The position numbers and the translations under genes are program-made. Of a stretch of DNA of 64,000 nt, positions 17,799-24,582 are shown one piece after another (positions within the stretch are counted from its first letter, which is position 1; every line of letters begins with the position of its first letter). The stretch lies in assembly GCF_007655005.1 (NCBI RefSeq), contig NZ_SZVW01000034.1, forward strand, positions 1 to 64,000, read 5' to 3'. Under the pieces are notes generated by a model. That model was not told where the DNA came from. It searched no databases and saw nothing but the letters and a program-made list of their open reading frames with translations. This stretch comes from Streptomyces tibetensis. GTDB taxonomy: Bacteria > Actinomycetota > Actinomycetes > Streptomycetales > Streptomycetaceae.

Positions 17799-19205
17799 AT
17801 GGATGTCACCATCTACGTACGACTCAGCCTCGATCAGCACGGCGACGAGTTGGGCGTTCAGCGGCAGCAGGACGAGTGTCGGGCGTTCGCCGCAGCCCGT
17901 GGCTGGACCGTACGAGAGGTGATCGCGGACAACGACATCAGCGCTACCTCGGGGAAGGTGCGACCGGGGTTCGAGCGGCTGTTGGCGTCCAAGCCTGACG
18001 CCATCCTCTGTTGGCACACCGACCGGCTCGTCCGCAAGACCGAAGATCTGCTCCGAGTGATCGAGCTCGGGGTGAACGTCCACGCCATCCACGCCGGACA
18101 CCTGGACCTGTCCACTCCTGCCGGTCGGGCCACGGCCAAGACGGTCACAGCGTGGGCGGAGTACGAGGGCGAGCAGAAGGCGCTACGGCAGAAGGCGAGC
18201 AACCTTCAGGCGGCGAAGAACGGCACCCCGCACAAGGCAGGCATCCGCCCCTTCGGTTACGCCGACGACTACGTGACCGTGGTCGAGGAGGAGGCCGAGG
18301 CCATCCGCAAGGGTGCCGAGATGATCGTTCAGGGTGAGACCCTGGCGGCCGTCGCTCGTCTCTGGACCGGCCTCGGTCTGCTCGCCCCCCGCTCCTCGTC
18401 CGGGAAGGCGAAGGGCGAGGCGAAGGGGTGGGGCGTCGGCGGAGTCAAGAAGGTGTTGATCTCCCCCCGCTACATCGCTCAGGCCACCTACCACGGCGAG
18501 ATCGTGGGGGCGGGGCAGTGGCCCGCCATCCTGGACGAGGCGACTCACTACGCCCTCGTCTCGGCGCTGACCAACCCGAAGCGCTTCACGGGCGGCGCCC
18601 GTACCGGCTCGGCCCCTCAGACCCTTCTCGCCGGACTGGCAACGTGCTCCCGCTGCGGAGAGACCGTGCGAGGCGGCATGTACCGAGGCACCCCCGTCTA
18701 CCGGTGCGGACAGAAGCACGTCAGGGTGCCCCGAGAGCTGGCCGACAAGCGGGCCGGTAACGCCGTGATCGCCCGGCTCGCCTTCCCGGACTTCCTGCCC
18801 TCGATCCTCGCCGCTCGACAGGAGCAGGGCGATGACTCGGCCCACCTTCACCGGGAGGCGGAGACTCTGCGGGAACGGCTCGACGGTCTGGCCGTGGCCT
18901 ACGCCTCGGGAGCCATCACCCTTTCGCAGATGACGGCCGGTTCCGGAGCGATCCGGGCCCGACTCGACGAGATCGACGAGAAGCTGTCCGGGATCACTGG
19001 CCTGCCTCCGATCGACCCCGTGAAGGGGGTCGCTGGCCTGATCGAGGACTGGCCGACCACTCCCCTTCCCGTCCGTCGCGCGTGGGTCAAGTTCGTCACC
19101 GCGATCACGATGCACCCGAACGGCTTCAAGAAGGCGGCGAAGATGACCGTGGACGACTACATGACCGTGAGCTGGAACCACACCGCAGACGACGACAAGG
19201 AGTGA
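17799..19205 (+). CDS. Large serine integrase, phage R4 Sre-like
   Basis: 468 residues, close to the length of R4 Sre. The catalytic domain begins TIYVRLSLDQHGDELGVQRQ with the nucleophile Ser10, then ISATSGKVRPGFERLL and LCWHTDRLVRKTEDLLRVIE. The recombinase domain has GIRPFGYADDYVTVVEEEAE and VKKVLISPRYIAQATYHGE. A zinc ribbon has CSRCGETV with a later Cys/His pair, followed by a coiled coil (REAETLRERLDGLAVAYASG). It catalyses directional attP x attB recombination. ATG 17799 has an AAGGGGGG site and lies 56 bases inside attL. It is convergent with the leftward operon, separated by a terminator. Confidence 0.95.
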   Translation: MDVTIYVRLSLDQHGDELGVQRQQDECRAFAAARGWTVREVIADNDISATSGKVRPGFERLLASKPDAILCWHTDRLVRKTEDLLRVIELGVNVHAIHAGHLDLSTPAGRATAKTVTAWAEYEGEQKALRQKASNLQAAKNGTPHKAGIRPFGYADDYVTVVEEEAEAIRKGAEMIVQGETLAAVARLWTGLGLLAPRSSSGKAKGEAKGWGVGGVKKVLISPRYIAQATYHGEIVGAGQWPAILDEATHYALVSALTNPKRFTGGARTGSAPQTLLAGLATCSRCGETVRGGMYRGTPVYRCGQKHVRVPRELADKRAGNAVIARLAFPDFLPSILAARQEQGDDSAHLHREAETLRERLDGLAVAYASGAITLSQMTAGSGAIRARLDEIDEKLSGITGLPPIDPVKGVAGLIEDWPTTPLPVRRAWVKFVTAITMHPNGFKKAAKMTVDDYMTVSWNHTADDDKE

Positions 19206-19239
19206 CGGCCGACTGAACTCTCCGCAGTCGCCGACTCGG

Positions 19240-19274
19240 CCCCGCCAGGCCCCTTCTCTGGGTGTCTGGCGGGG
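19240..19274. terminator. Bidirectional hairpin terminator
   Basis: CCCCGCCAG (19240-19248) pairs with CTGGCGGGG (19266-19274), a 9-bp stem with a 17-base loop. It sits between the convergent integrase and the small leftward gene ending at 19288. Confidence 0.75.
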
Positions 19275-19287
19275 TCTCTGCGTTCGG

Positions 19288-19509
19288 CTACTCGGCTCGC
19301 TCGACGAGGGCGAGCGACGTGCACGACCGACGGACCGTCGCGTGTCCTGTCCGGCCGGTATGGCTCATGCACTGGACGTCGACCCCCGCGCCGTCTGTCG
19401 ACGGCTTGGCCTTCCAGTCGCACGTCATGCACTCGGCCTCGAACGTCATGCAAGTGTCCGGCTGCTGGGTGATCCGGTGCTTCACGTACCGCAGGACGGA
19501 ACGGGTCAC
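19288..19509 (-). CDS. Small cysteine-rich protein, DUF7848-like
   Basis: 73 residues: RSVLRYVKHRITQQPDTCMT, then FEAECMTCDWKAKPSTDG and CMSHTGRTGHATVRRSCTSL. The Cys/His pattern (C-x5-C-x2-C, later C-x2-H and H) suggests a small zinc-binding fold seen repeatedly in Streptomyces integrated elements. Its GTG overlaps the upstream stop by four bases, so it is the last gene of a coupled leftward operon. Function unknown. Confidence 0.7.
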   Translation of the reverse strand: MTRSVLRYVKHRITQQPDTCMTFEAECMTCDWKAKPSTDGAGVDVQCMSHTGRTGHATVRRSCTSLALVERAE

Positions 19510-19727
19510 TGCGCGCCCTCTTGGGCTCTCATCGCCTCGGCCATCCGCTCGGCCACGTCCGCGCGCACCATGCCGACGTGCACGTACGCGGTTCCCTTGA
19601 AGGTGACGACGGGGCGCAGCGTTCCCCAGACGCTCTCTGGGACGCCGAGGGAGTCCAGGGCCGCCCGCAGTGCCTCGGTCGCTGCGACGGCCGAGGCTCG
19701 GCTGTCTCGCCACGTCTGCATGTCCAT
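19506..19727 (-). CDS. Small helical hypothetical protein
   Basis: 73 residues: MDMQTWRDSRASAVAATEAL, then an alternating segment LRPVVTFKGTAYVHVGMVRADVAERMAEAMRAQ. Predicted helix-strand-helix, no motif recognised. ATG 19727 overlaps the upstream stop (TGATG); GTG 19730 is the alternative. Coupled on both sides. Confidence 0.6.
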   Translation of the reverse strand: MDMQTWRDSRASAVAATEALRAALDSLGVPESVWGTLRPVVTFKGTAYVHVGMVRADVAERMAEAMRAQEGAQ

Positions 19728-19930
19728 CACTCGGCCCCGTGGTCTTCCCGCAGGTGCGTACGTAGCACGACGTTCGCGTCCGACACCTTCGAGTAGTCGC
19801 CGACCGATCGGGCGTTGGTTCGAGTCACGGCGAGGCCGAGGCATTCCCGGCAGCTTGCTACGGGTTCCGGCTCCTGATCCGGGGCCGTCAGGTGCACCGG
19901 CCCCGTGATCGTCGTCTTCGGTGTACTCAT
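19727..19930 (-). CDS. Small putative zinc-binding protein
   Basis: 67 residues from ATG 19930, with GGGAGG at good spacing. SCRECLGLAVTRTNARSVGD followed by LRTHLREDH gives a C-x2-C...H-x4-H pattern that could bind zinc. It heads the three-gene coupled set ending at 19288. No family recognised. Confidence 0.6.
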   Translation of the reverse strand: MSTPKTTITGPVHLTAPDQEPEPVASCRECLGLAVTRTNARSVGDYSKVSDANVVLRTHLREDHGAE

Positions 19931-20020
19931 TCCGTACGGCCTCCCGGACTTCGTATCTGCCGAATCATGATTCCGCGGAATGGGCACCGATCCTCGGTTC
20001 ATGCGTGTTGTCGACTGAAG

Positions 20021-20854
20021 TCATGCACGGCAGGCAGCCGACCACTCGGCGAGCCTCGCTCGAACTTCCTCACCGAACAGCGCACATTCCTCGTATCCGG
20101 CGAATTCCTTCAAGTAGGCATGCACGTCTCGACCGTCACGCAGTACGAGACTGCCCGCGGAAGTTTCGATGGTGACCAACGACGCGTCGTAGATGGTGAA
20201 GGTATTCAGTGGCACCCGAGGAGTTACCGTCCCCACGGGGATTACACCGATGTGCACATTCGGAAGGTAGGACAGGGAAGACAGGCGGTCCATCTGTTCG
20301 GCCAGAGCCAACGGCGAAACGACAGGCCAGCGAACGGCTTGCTCAGTCAGCAGGAACGTGAACTGTTTCGACGCGTCGTAGAGAACGGCTTGCCGTTCCA
20401 GCTTTCCCGCAACCGCCTTACTCGTATCTGCCGGGGAGTGAGCGAGGCTCGCCCGTACGTATTCCGGCGTGGCGAGGCGACCGGTAATCATCGAGAGCAG
20501 GAAGTAGCGCATGCGCGTCGAGGACGCTTCAAGCCCTTTCAGCTCCGCCTGTCGTGTTTCGAGCCCCTTACGGCGAAGCTCCCGAAGGTTCCGCCATTCC
20601 GTGTTGGCCATCCTGGCGAGCGCGGATGCCTCGGCGACCAGCTCGGGCGGCGCCTCCAAGGCTCTGAGGATCGCCTCCACGTCGACCAGGGACGGCCGCG
20701 TCCGGCCGTTCTCGATCCGGCTCACCTTGGACTGAGACATGTTGCAGCGCGCGGCGAGCCGATCCCCTGAGAGACCGGCTCGCTTGCGTAGCTCTCGGAG
20801 CAGTGAGGCAAGTTCCGGGCCGGACTCGCCAAGCTGCTCAGCTTCGAACGTCAC
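20021..20854 (-). CDS. XRE-family HTH regulator with DUF5753 domain
   Basis: 277 residues. HTH at about 15-75: LRELRKRAGLSGDRLAARCN, MSQSKVSRIENGRTRPSLVD. DUF5753 at about 100-270, with FLLSMITGRLATPEYVRASL, KLERQAVLYDASKQFTFLLTE and HIGVIPVGTVTPRVPLNTFTIYD, is the signature of WhiJ/BldB-associated Streptomyces regulators. It overlaps the upstream DUF6879 gene by 17 bases, the usual partner arrangement. In the element it probably controls the lysogenic or quiescent state; operator-like palindromes lie at 21910 and 21997. Confidence 0.88.
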   Translation of the reverse strand: MTFEAEQLGESGPELASLLRELRKRAGLSGDRLAARCNMSQSKVSRIENGRTRPSLVDVEAILRALEAPPELVAEASALARMANTEWRNLRELRRKGLETRQAELKGLEASSTRMRYFLLSMITGRLATPEYVRASLAHSPADTSKAVAGKLERQAVLYDASKQFTFLLTEQAVRWPVVSPLALAEQMDRLSSLSYLPNVHIGVIPVGTVTPRVPLNTFTIYDASLVTIETSAGSLVLRDGRDVHAYLKEFAGYEECALFGEEVRARLAEWSAACRA

Positions 20855-21365
20855 CCTTCACGTACTCCAAGAACGGGACCGACTCGGCGACGGCGATGCG
20901 CTGGTACTCGACGAAGTCGGCCGGCTCGCTCTCGAACAGCTCCCGACTTACCTGCGTGCCGTCGCTCTCGTAACGCATGAGAACAACCGTCGAGCGGTCG
21001 AACATCCAGAAGTCCTGGACTCCCGGCAAAGGATTCTCTCGCTCGGTCACGTCGAGAATTCGGATGTCTTCCCCGGCGAGTACGTGCGGCGCGTAGTACC
21101 GGGAGAACTCGAATTGCAGATACTCGGAGAGTGGCCGAGTCACGATGTGCACTCGCCCCTTACGCCTCCCCTCACCGCGAAGCCTCTTCAGGTCTTCCGT
21201 GTACGGCGACGAGTAGGTTTCCGGGTCGACTCGCTTACCCGATCGGAAGGCTTCGAGCTCTTCGGACTCCTGCGGTACGAGGTACTGCGGCAACGTTTCC
21301 AGTCGCCACGCCTCGGACTGGAATCCCCGAAGAGTCGCCTTCCAGTCGTCACCATCCAAGAGCAC
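20838..21365 (-). CDS. DUF6879 family protein (partner of the XRE-DUF5753 regulator)
   Basis: 175 residues from GTG 21365, which has GGGAGG seven bases upstream. Recognisable segments: LLDGDDWKATLRGFQSEAWRLETLPQY, RVHIVTRPLSEYLQFEFSRYY, ENPLPGVQDFWMFDRSTVVLM. DUF6879 proteins are encoded next to XRE-DUF5753 regulators and may form a regulator/effector pair; the biochemistry is unknown. Overlaps its upstream gene by 17 bases. Confidence 0.8.
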   Translation of the reverse strand: MLLDGDDWKATLRGFQSEAWRLETLPQYLVPQESEELEAFRSGKRVDPETYSSPYTEDLKRLRGEGRRKGRVHIVTRPLSEYLQFEFSRYYAPHVLAGEDIRILDVTERENPLPGVQDFWMFDRSTVVLMRYESDGTQVSRELFESEPADFVEYQRIAVAESVPFLEYVKGDVRS

Positions 21366-21555
21366 GAACAGCCTCCCGAAGAACGCTCTCGGGAATCTCC
21401 ACAAGCCCTTCCCCCTGCGGCGGATCGAAGGCACTGGAAACGTCGCCCTGCACGACGAACGTTCCCCGCTCGGTCCGGTAGACATTCGGGCAGTCGTCTT
21501 CGCCGCACTCGCCGTTTCCGTTGCCGGTAAGCCGAGTCAGTTCTTCGCGTGCCAT
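21349..21555 (-). CDS. Small conserved element protein upstream of DUF6879
   Basis: 68 residues from ATG 21555, with AAGGGGG upstream: MAREELTRLTGNGNGECGED, CPNVYRTERGTFVVQGDV and DPPQGEGLVEIPESVLREAV. Two Cys near the N-terminus. Short proteins like this commonly precede the DUF6879/XRE pair in Streptomyces. The frame remains open upstream as far as ATG 21876, so a longer 175-residue version is possible. Confidence 0.65.
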   Translation of the reverse strand: MAREELTRLTGNGNGECGEDDCPNVYRTERGTFVVQGDVSSAFDPPQGEGLVEIPESVLREAVRALGW

Positions 21556-21876
21556 CGAAACCCCCTTGTCTGACGGCCCGGCTGGGCCGTTGGACACGAC
21601 CGTACGAGCGTCATGCTCGGCCGTCCATGCACGTTCGCGGGTATGCACGTTGTTGCATGAACTGCCCGGCGTGACACCGCCTCGTGGGAGAAGGGGGCGC
21701 CCCTCCTGCGCGGCCTTGATGTGCTCGGGCTTCAGCGCCTCCTCGCCGTACCGGGCAGTGAGGGCGCGCACTCGACCGAGGGGGGAGTCTGGCGGGGGTG
21801 GCTCCTCGCTCACCGTGCCGCCGAGGATCAGGGCGCCGAACGCGGCGCCTACGTCTTGCGGATCGCTCATGTCCAT
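21556..21876 (-). other. Open upstream extension, possibly a separate or longer coding region
   Basis: In the same frame as the 21349-21555 gene, MSDPQDVGAAFGALILGG through EEALKPEHIKAAQEGRPLLP has normal Streptomyces codon use, but no stop separates it from that gene. The last 35 codons contain repeated ATGCACGTT motifs and look intergenic. Either one long protein starts at 21870/21876, or a former gene lost its stop. Confidence 0.35.
21620..21662. promoter_or_regulatory. ATGCACGTT repeats, possible XRE operator
   Basis: ATGCACGTT occurs twice about 18 bases apart, followed by TTGCATGAA. TGCACGTTGTTGCA within this block is dyad-symmetric at its ends. It lies about 70-110 bases upstream of ATG 21555, in promoter position for the DUF6879/XRE operon. 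Confidence 0.4.
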
Positions 21877-21909
21877 GCGAGGACGGTAGGCCGAGGGTCT
21901 GACAGTCGG

Positions 21910-22060
21910 GTGACCGGCGTCACGACGGACCAACCCTGACAAACCAAGATCGTTCTCCCACCAGTAAGTGAGGGCAGTCGACCCCTCGGCCAACGGGTGA
22001 CCAGCGTCACTCAGGCCCCCTTTCTGGGGCCATGATCAACTTCCGTACAGTAAGTGAGGG
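21910..22060. promoter_or_regulatory. Duplicated operator block in the element control region
   Basis: GTGACCGGCGTCAC (21910-21923) and GTGACCAGCGTCAC (21997-22010) are inverted repeats of GTGAC/GTCAC. CAGTAAGTGAGGG occurs at 21962-21974 and 22048-22060. Both pairs are offset by 86-87 bases, so this is a diverged tandem duplication holding two palindromes and two AGTAAGTGAG boxes. Nothing in 21877-22142 codes for protein. Likely a repressor-binding control region. Confidence 0.6.
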
Positions 22061-22142
22061 TGGTTGGCTCCTCTCGTTGAGGTGCCCCTCGGGCTGGGCG
22101 AGCGCCGCCCCCCCCCTGGCCAACCACCAGGGGGCCGAGACT

Positions 22143-22658
22143 TCACCTTCGAGGCGGAGCAGACAGTAGGCCCTGATCGGAGGCGCGGAGAACGCGCGAG
22201 GCCGCCTGCAAGAACATCTCCGTCGCGGCCCCGATGTCGGTGCTGGGGTAATCGTGGTAGGTGTCCCCCGGCGACGGGTCTCCGTGTTCGTATCGCAGTG
22301 CGTACCACCACTCTTGCGCCAGATGAAACACCTCCAAGGCCAGCTCGTAGATCTCGTCAGGACCTTCGAGCATTACAGCCGAGAGCGCTTCGCCGGCCTG
22401 CGTCATCTCCTCCGGCCAGCCGTCCGGCACTGGCCTCCCCTGGAGGGCAGCATTACTTGTCTCCCCAACGACCCGTTCTACCCGGTGCAGGCAGGCGACG
22501 AAGTGCGCGTAGGCATCCCTGCGCACTTGCCTCAGCCACTGTTCATGTTGGCTTCGTCGCTGCCCACGTCCAGCCAGCCATGCTGCGCTGACGGTGCCGA
22601 TCACGCCAATCGCGCCGCCAACTGCGGCCCCCAGCAAGCCTGCTACCCCCTGATCCAT
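22143..22658 (-). CDS. Membrane-anchored hypothetical protein
   Basis: 171 residues. The N-terminal segment GVAGLLGAAVGGAIGVIGTVSAAWLAG is one transmembrane helix. The following soluble helical part has SQHEQWLRQVRRDAYAHFVA and ALEVFHLAQEWWYALRYEHG. Similar single-helix proteins of unknown function are common in Streptomyces and their phages. Divergent from the small gene at 22690. Confidence 0.7.
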   Translation of the reverse strand: MDQGVAGLLGAAVGGAIGVIGTVSAAWLAGRGQRRSQHEQWLRQVRRDAYAHFVACLHRVERVVGETSNAALQGRPVPDGWPEEMTQAGEALSAVMLEGPDEIYELALEVFHLAQEWWYALRYEHGDPSPGDTYHDYPSTDIGAATEMFLQAASRVLRASDQGLLSAPPRR

Positions 22659-22689
22659 ACAGCGAAATTACCCAAGGGGCAACTTGCTG

Positions 22690-22803
22690 GTGACCGAGGA
22701 AGATCGGCGCCGTGTGCGCATCGAACTGACCGAGCCCGTACCCGAGCAGGACTCTGCTGCCGTAGTCGCCATCGCGGACTACAAGAAGGAGCTCGGGCTC
22801 TGA
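22690..22803 (+). CDS. 37-residue hypothetical protein
   Basis: GTG 22690, preceded by AAGGGG, encodes VTEEDRRRVRIELTEPVPEQ followed by DSAAVVAIADYKKELGL. Codon use is coding-like, and a strong terminator follows four bases after the stop, which supports a real small gene. No family recognised. Confidence 0.5.
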   Translation: MTEEDRRRVRIELTEPVPEQDSAAVVAIADYKKELGL

Positions 22804-22806
22804 ACG

Positions 22807-22840
22807 CCGTCTACCCCCACCAAGAGGCAGGGGTAGACGG
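22807..22840. terminator. Hairpin terminator
   Basis: CCGTCTACCCC (22807-22817) pairs perfectly with GGGGTAGACGG (22830-22840), an 11-bp stem with a 12-base loop. It lies between the convergent small genes ending at 22803 and 22845. Confidence 0.8.
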
Positions 22841-22844
22841 TTGG

Positions 22845-23003
22845 TCATTCGCGCTTCGCCCTGAACTCATCCGCTACAGCACGGATGGATCGGACGGCGG
22901 CGATGGCCTTCTCGGCGAGCGGCGGAATACGTTCAAGCAGTCGCTCGAACACCACCAGCGCAGCCACGAGGACGGCGCCGAAGATCGCCCAGTATTCGTT
23001 CAT
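22845..23003 (-). CDS. 52-residue single-pass membrane protein
   Basis: ATG 23003, with AAGGAA upstream, encodes MNEYWAIFGAVLVALVVFE-like sequence: one hydrophobic helix (about residues 6-22), then a basic amphipathic tail ERIPPLAEKAIAAVRSIRAV ending FRAKRE. Its ATG overlaps the stop of the 18-residue ORF at 23000. Size and topology would fit a small phage membrane effector, but that role is a guess. Confidence 0.55.
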   Translation of the reverse strand: MNEYWAIFGAVLVAALVVFERLLERIPPLAEKAIAAVRSIRAVADEFRAKRE

Positions 23004-23056
23004 TCTTTTCCTTCGAAGTAGACGGCGTAAGTGGCGATGTCACCCGCCAAAGACAC
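23000..23056 (-). CDS. 18-residue coupled leader peptide
   Basis: GTG 23056 with a strong AAAGGAG eight bases upstream encodes VSLAGDIATYAVYFEGKE and ends in ATGA overlapping the next start. The strong ribosome site and coupling suggest a translated leader that feeds ribosomes to the membrane protein gene. Confidence 0.4.
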   Translation of the reverse strand: MSLAGDIATYAVYFEGKE

Positions 23057-23144
23057 GCGTCTTCTCCTTTCCGTCTACCACGGTACGGCACCTCGCCCTC
23101 GACGCCAACGCGCAGGTGAGGCAAGTGACTTCGAGAGGTAATGC

Positions 23145-23488
23145 ATGGCTGCACCTGCGCCGCTCACCCTCGAAGAGATCGAGCTCCTGGAGCCGAACTA
23201 CCTTGGCCCCACCTGGCAGAAGGATGCCTTCGACCGGTGGAGGCTCCCCGAGTTCATGCTCGGCTGGCGGATCGCCGGCTGGTGCGAAGTTGACCGGATC
23301 GGTCGGCAACATGTAGAAACTCTCGTCCGCCTCTTCGAGGCGCACCGTAGCTCCCGCCGCTCGACGGCGGTTGAGCTGGACACTCCGCGAGAGTCCGCCA
23401 TCCCGAGGGGCTGGCAAGGGAAGCCGAGGGCACCCCGAGCGCGAACGGTACGCGCGATCTCCCACCCACAGAAGGAGGTCGCACCCCC
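23145..23488 (+). pseudogene. Fragment resembling the N-terminus of a phage terminase large subunit
   Basis: ATG 23145 (GAGAGG upstream) begins MAAPAPLTLEEIELLEPNYL, then GPTWQKDAFDRWRLPEFMLG and WRIAGWC. As I recall, this pattern opens the large terminase of actinophages (LEPNYLGPTW...LGWQIAGWC). Similarity stops near residue 48. There is no ATPase or nuclease domain, and the frame runs on into unrelated sequence through the next gene, which has its own ribosome site at 23472. So this is a remnant, or a short protein with a terminase-like head. Confidence 0.5.
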
Positions 23489-23710
23489 GTGCCCAAGACC
23501 AACCCCGCCGCCCCGTCCTGGGTCGGCTACACGTCCCGCTACCTCTCACTCCCCGCGAGCGAGCCGTTCCGGCTCTCCCCTCGGAAGCTGGCCCGCAAGT
23601 GCTCAATCCCCGCAGCCGAGTTCGAGTCCGGTCTCCGCTCCCTGCAAGAGGAGGGCTTCCTCCGGCGCCTCGGTTACGACACCTGGCAGCTCGCTCGGCC
23701 GGTGCGGTGA
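23489..23710 (+). CDS. Small winged-helix-like protein
   Basis: 73 residues from GTG 23489 with a strong GAAGGAGG. WVGYTSRYLSLPASEPFRLS, then PRKLARKCSIPAAEFESGLR and SLQEEGFLRRLGYDTWQLA look like a helix-turn-helix with a wing. Its stop overlaps a GTG (23707) in the frame of the next gene, so the two are coupled. Probably DNA-binding; exact role unknown. Confidence 0.6.
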   Translation: MPKTNPAAPSWVGYTSRYLSLPASEPFRLSPRKLARKCSIPAAEFESGLRSLQEEGFLRRLGYDTWQLARPVR

Positions 23711-23712
23711 CC

Positions 23713-24144
23713 ATGCCCGAAGACCTGTTCCCCAAGATCGAGGAGAACCGAACCAAGCTACGGAAGCGTGGATACGCCCTGGCGGCCGAGCACTACCCAC
23801 CGACCGGACAGGCTGCGCAGTGGTACGCCGACGTCATCCAGTGCGTGCCTCGCAGCGGCCAACGGGTGGCGAAGCAGCTTGCCCGGCTCTGCGCTGACGA
23901 CTCGCGGGTGACGGTGCCGTGGCGCTCACTGGCCGATGCGGTGGGCGTCCGGGACAGCGCCGGTAGAGAGCGCGCGTACACCGAGCGAGGCGTACAGGTG
24001 CTCGTCGAGGCCGGATGGCTGACGGTCGAGACGATCGGCGTCAGGCGCGGAGCGAAGACGACGTTCAGTCTGGAGCCCGGAGACCGGGCCACAGAGTGGC
24101 TGGGCTGGGTCGACGCTGATGACTGGCTCGACGATGCCGCCTGA
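23713..24144 (+). CDS. Putative winged-helix DNA-binding / replication-associated protein
   Basis: 143 residues. RVTVPWRSLADAVGVRDSAG, RERAYTERGVQVLVEAGWLT and VETIGVRRGAKTTFSLE form a helix-turn-helix plus beta-wing like initiator and replisome-loader proteins. GTG 23707 (GTGA overlap with the upstream gene) is an alternative start. Directly downstream are three 20-bp iteron-like repeats, the usual arrangement for a Rep protein and its origin. Function is inferred from that context. Confidence 0.55.
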   Translation: MPEDLFPKIEENRTKLRKRGYALAAEHYPPTGQAAQWYADVIQCVPRSGQRVAKQLARLCADDSRVTVPWRSLADAVGVRDSAGRERAYTERGVQVLVEAGWLTVETIGVRRGAKTTFSLEPGDRATEWLGWVDADDWLDDAA

Positions 24145-24272
24145 GAAGTTTTGGCCAGAGTAGGAGTCTCCGGCTCGGCCCCGAGCCTGCTCCTGCTGAG
24201 TCGAGAAGTTTTGGCCAGAGTAAGGATGCCTGGCGTATCGCCGGTCCATCCCGAACTTTTGGCCAGAGTAAG
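24143..24272. repeat. Three iteron-like direct repeats
   Basis: GAGAAGTTTTGGCCAGAGTA at 24143-24162 and 24203-24222, and GAACTTTTGGCCAGAGTAAG at 24253-24272. The shared core is CTTTTGGCCAGAGTA (one base varies), with offsets of 60 and 48 bases. They start at the stop of the winged-helix gene and are AT-richer than the surroundings. Candidate replication origin iterons or multi-site operator. Confidence 0.6.
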
Positions 24273-24357
24273 AGCACTGTCGTGCTCGACTCCTGGCGGA
24301 GTCTCCGCGCGGACAGACACAGTCCGTCTCGGGCAACGGCGAGAGCAAGCAGTAAGT

Positions 24358-24559
24358 AGCTCTGCGCTGTGGCCGGGCTCCCGCCCGGCACCTTCCCAAG
24401 ACGTCTTGCAGCTCTGCTCTGTGGCGCCCTCCGGGCGCCCCTGACGCATGCCCGTTTACTCACTGGGGGCGCTACCGCGCCCCACATCCGAAGACACACA
24501 CGGCAAGCAACTTCACCTTGCCGTTGCAGCTCTGCCCAAGTGGCCGCCGACAGGCGGCC
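24358..24559. other. Repeated box-plus-hairpin elements (three related, one extra hairpin)
   Basis: AGCTCTGCGCTGTGG at 24358, AGCTCTGCTCTGTGG at 24410 and AGCTCTGCCCAAGTGG at 24528 each run into a perfect 7-bp hairpin: GCCGGGC/GCCCGGC (24372-24389), GGCGCCC/GGGCGCC (24423-24439), GGCCGCC/GGCGGCC (24542-24559). The stems differ in sequence but keep pairing, so structure is conserved. A fourth stem, GGGGCGC/GCGCCCC (24466-24483), has no clear box. The last hairpin ends just before the ribosome site of the gene at 24583. Confidence 0.7.
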
Positions 24560-24582
24560 CAACCCCAAGGAGGACAACCACA

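Noticed and set aside
23926..24399. - strand frame with repeated YSGQNFS peptides
   Set aside because: The peptides are the translation of the iteron-like DNA repeats; no ribosome site or domain.
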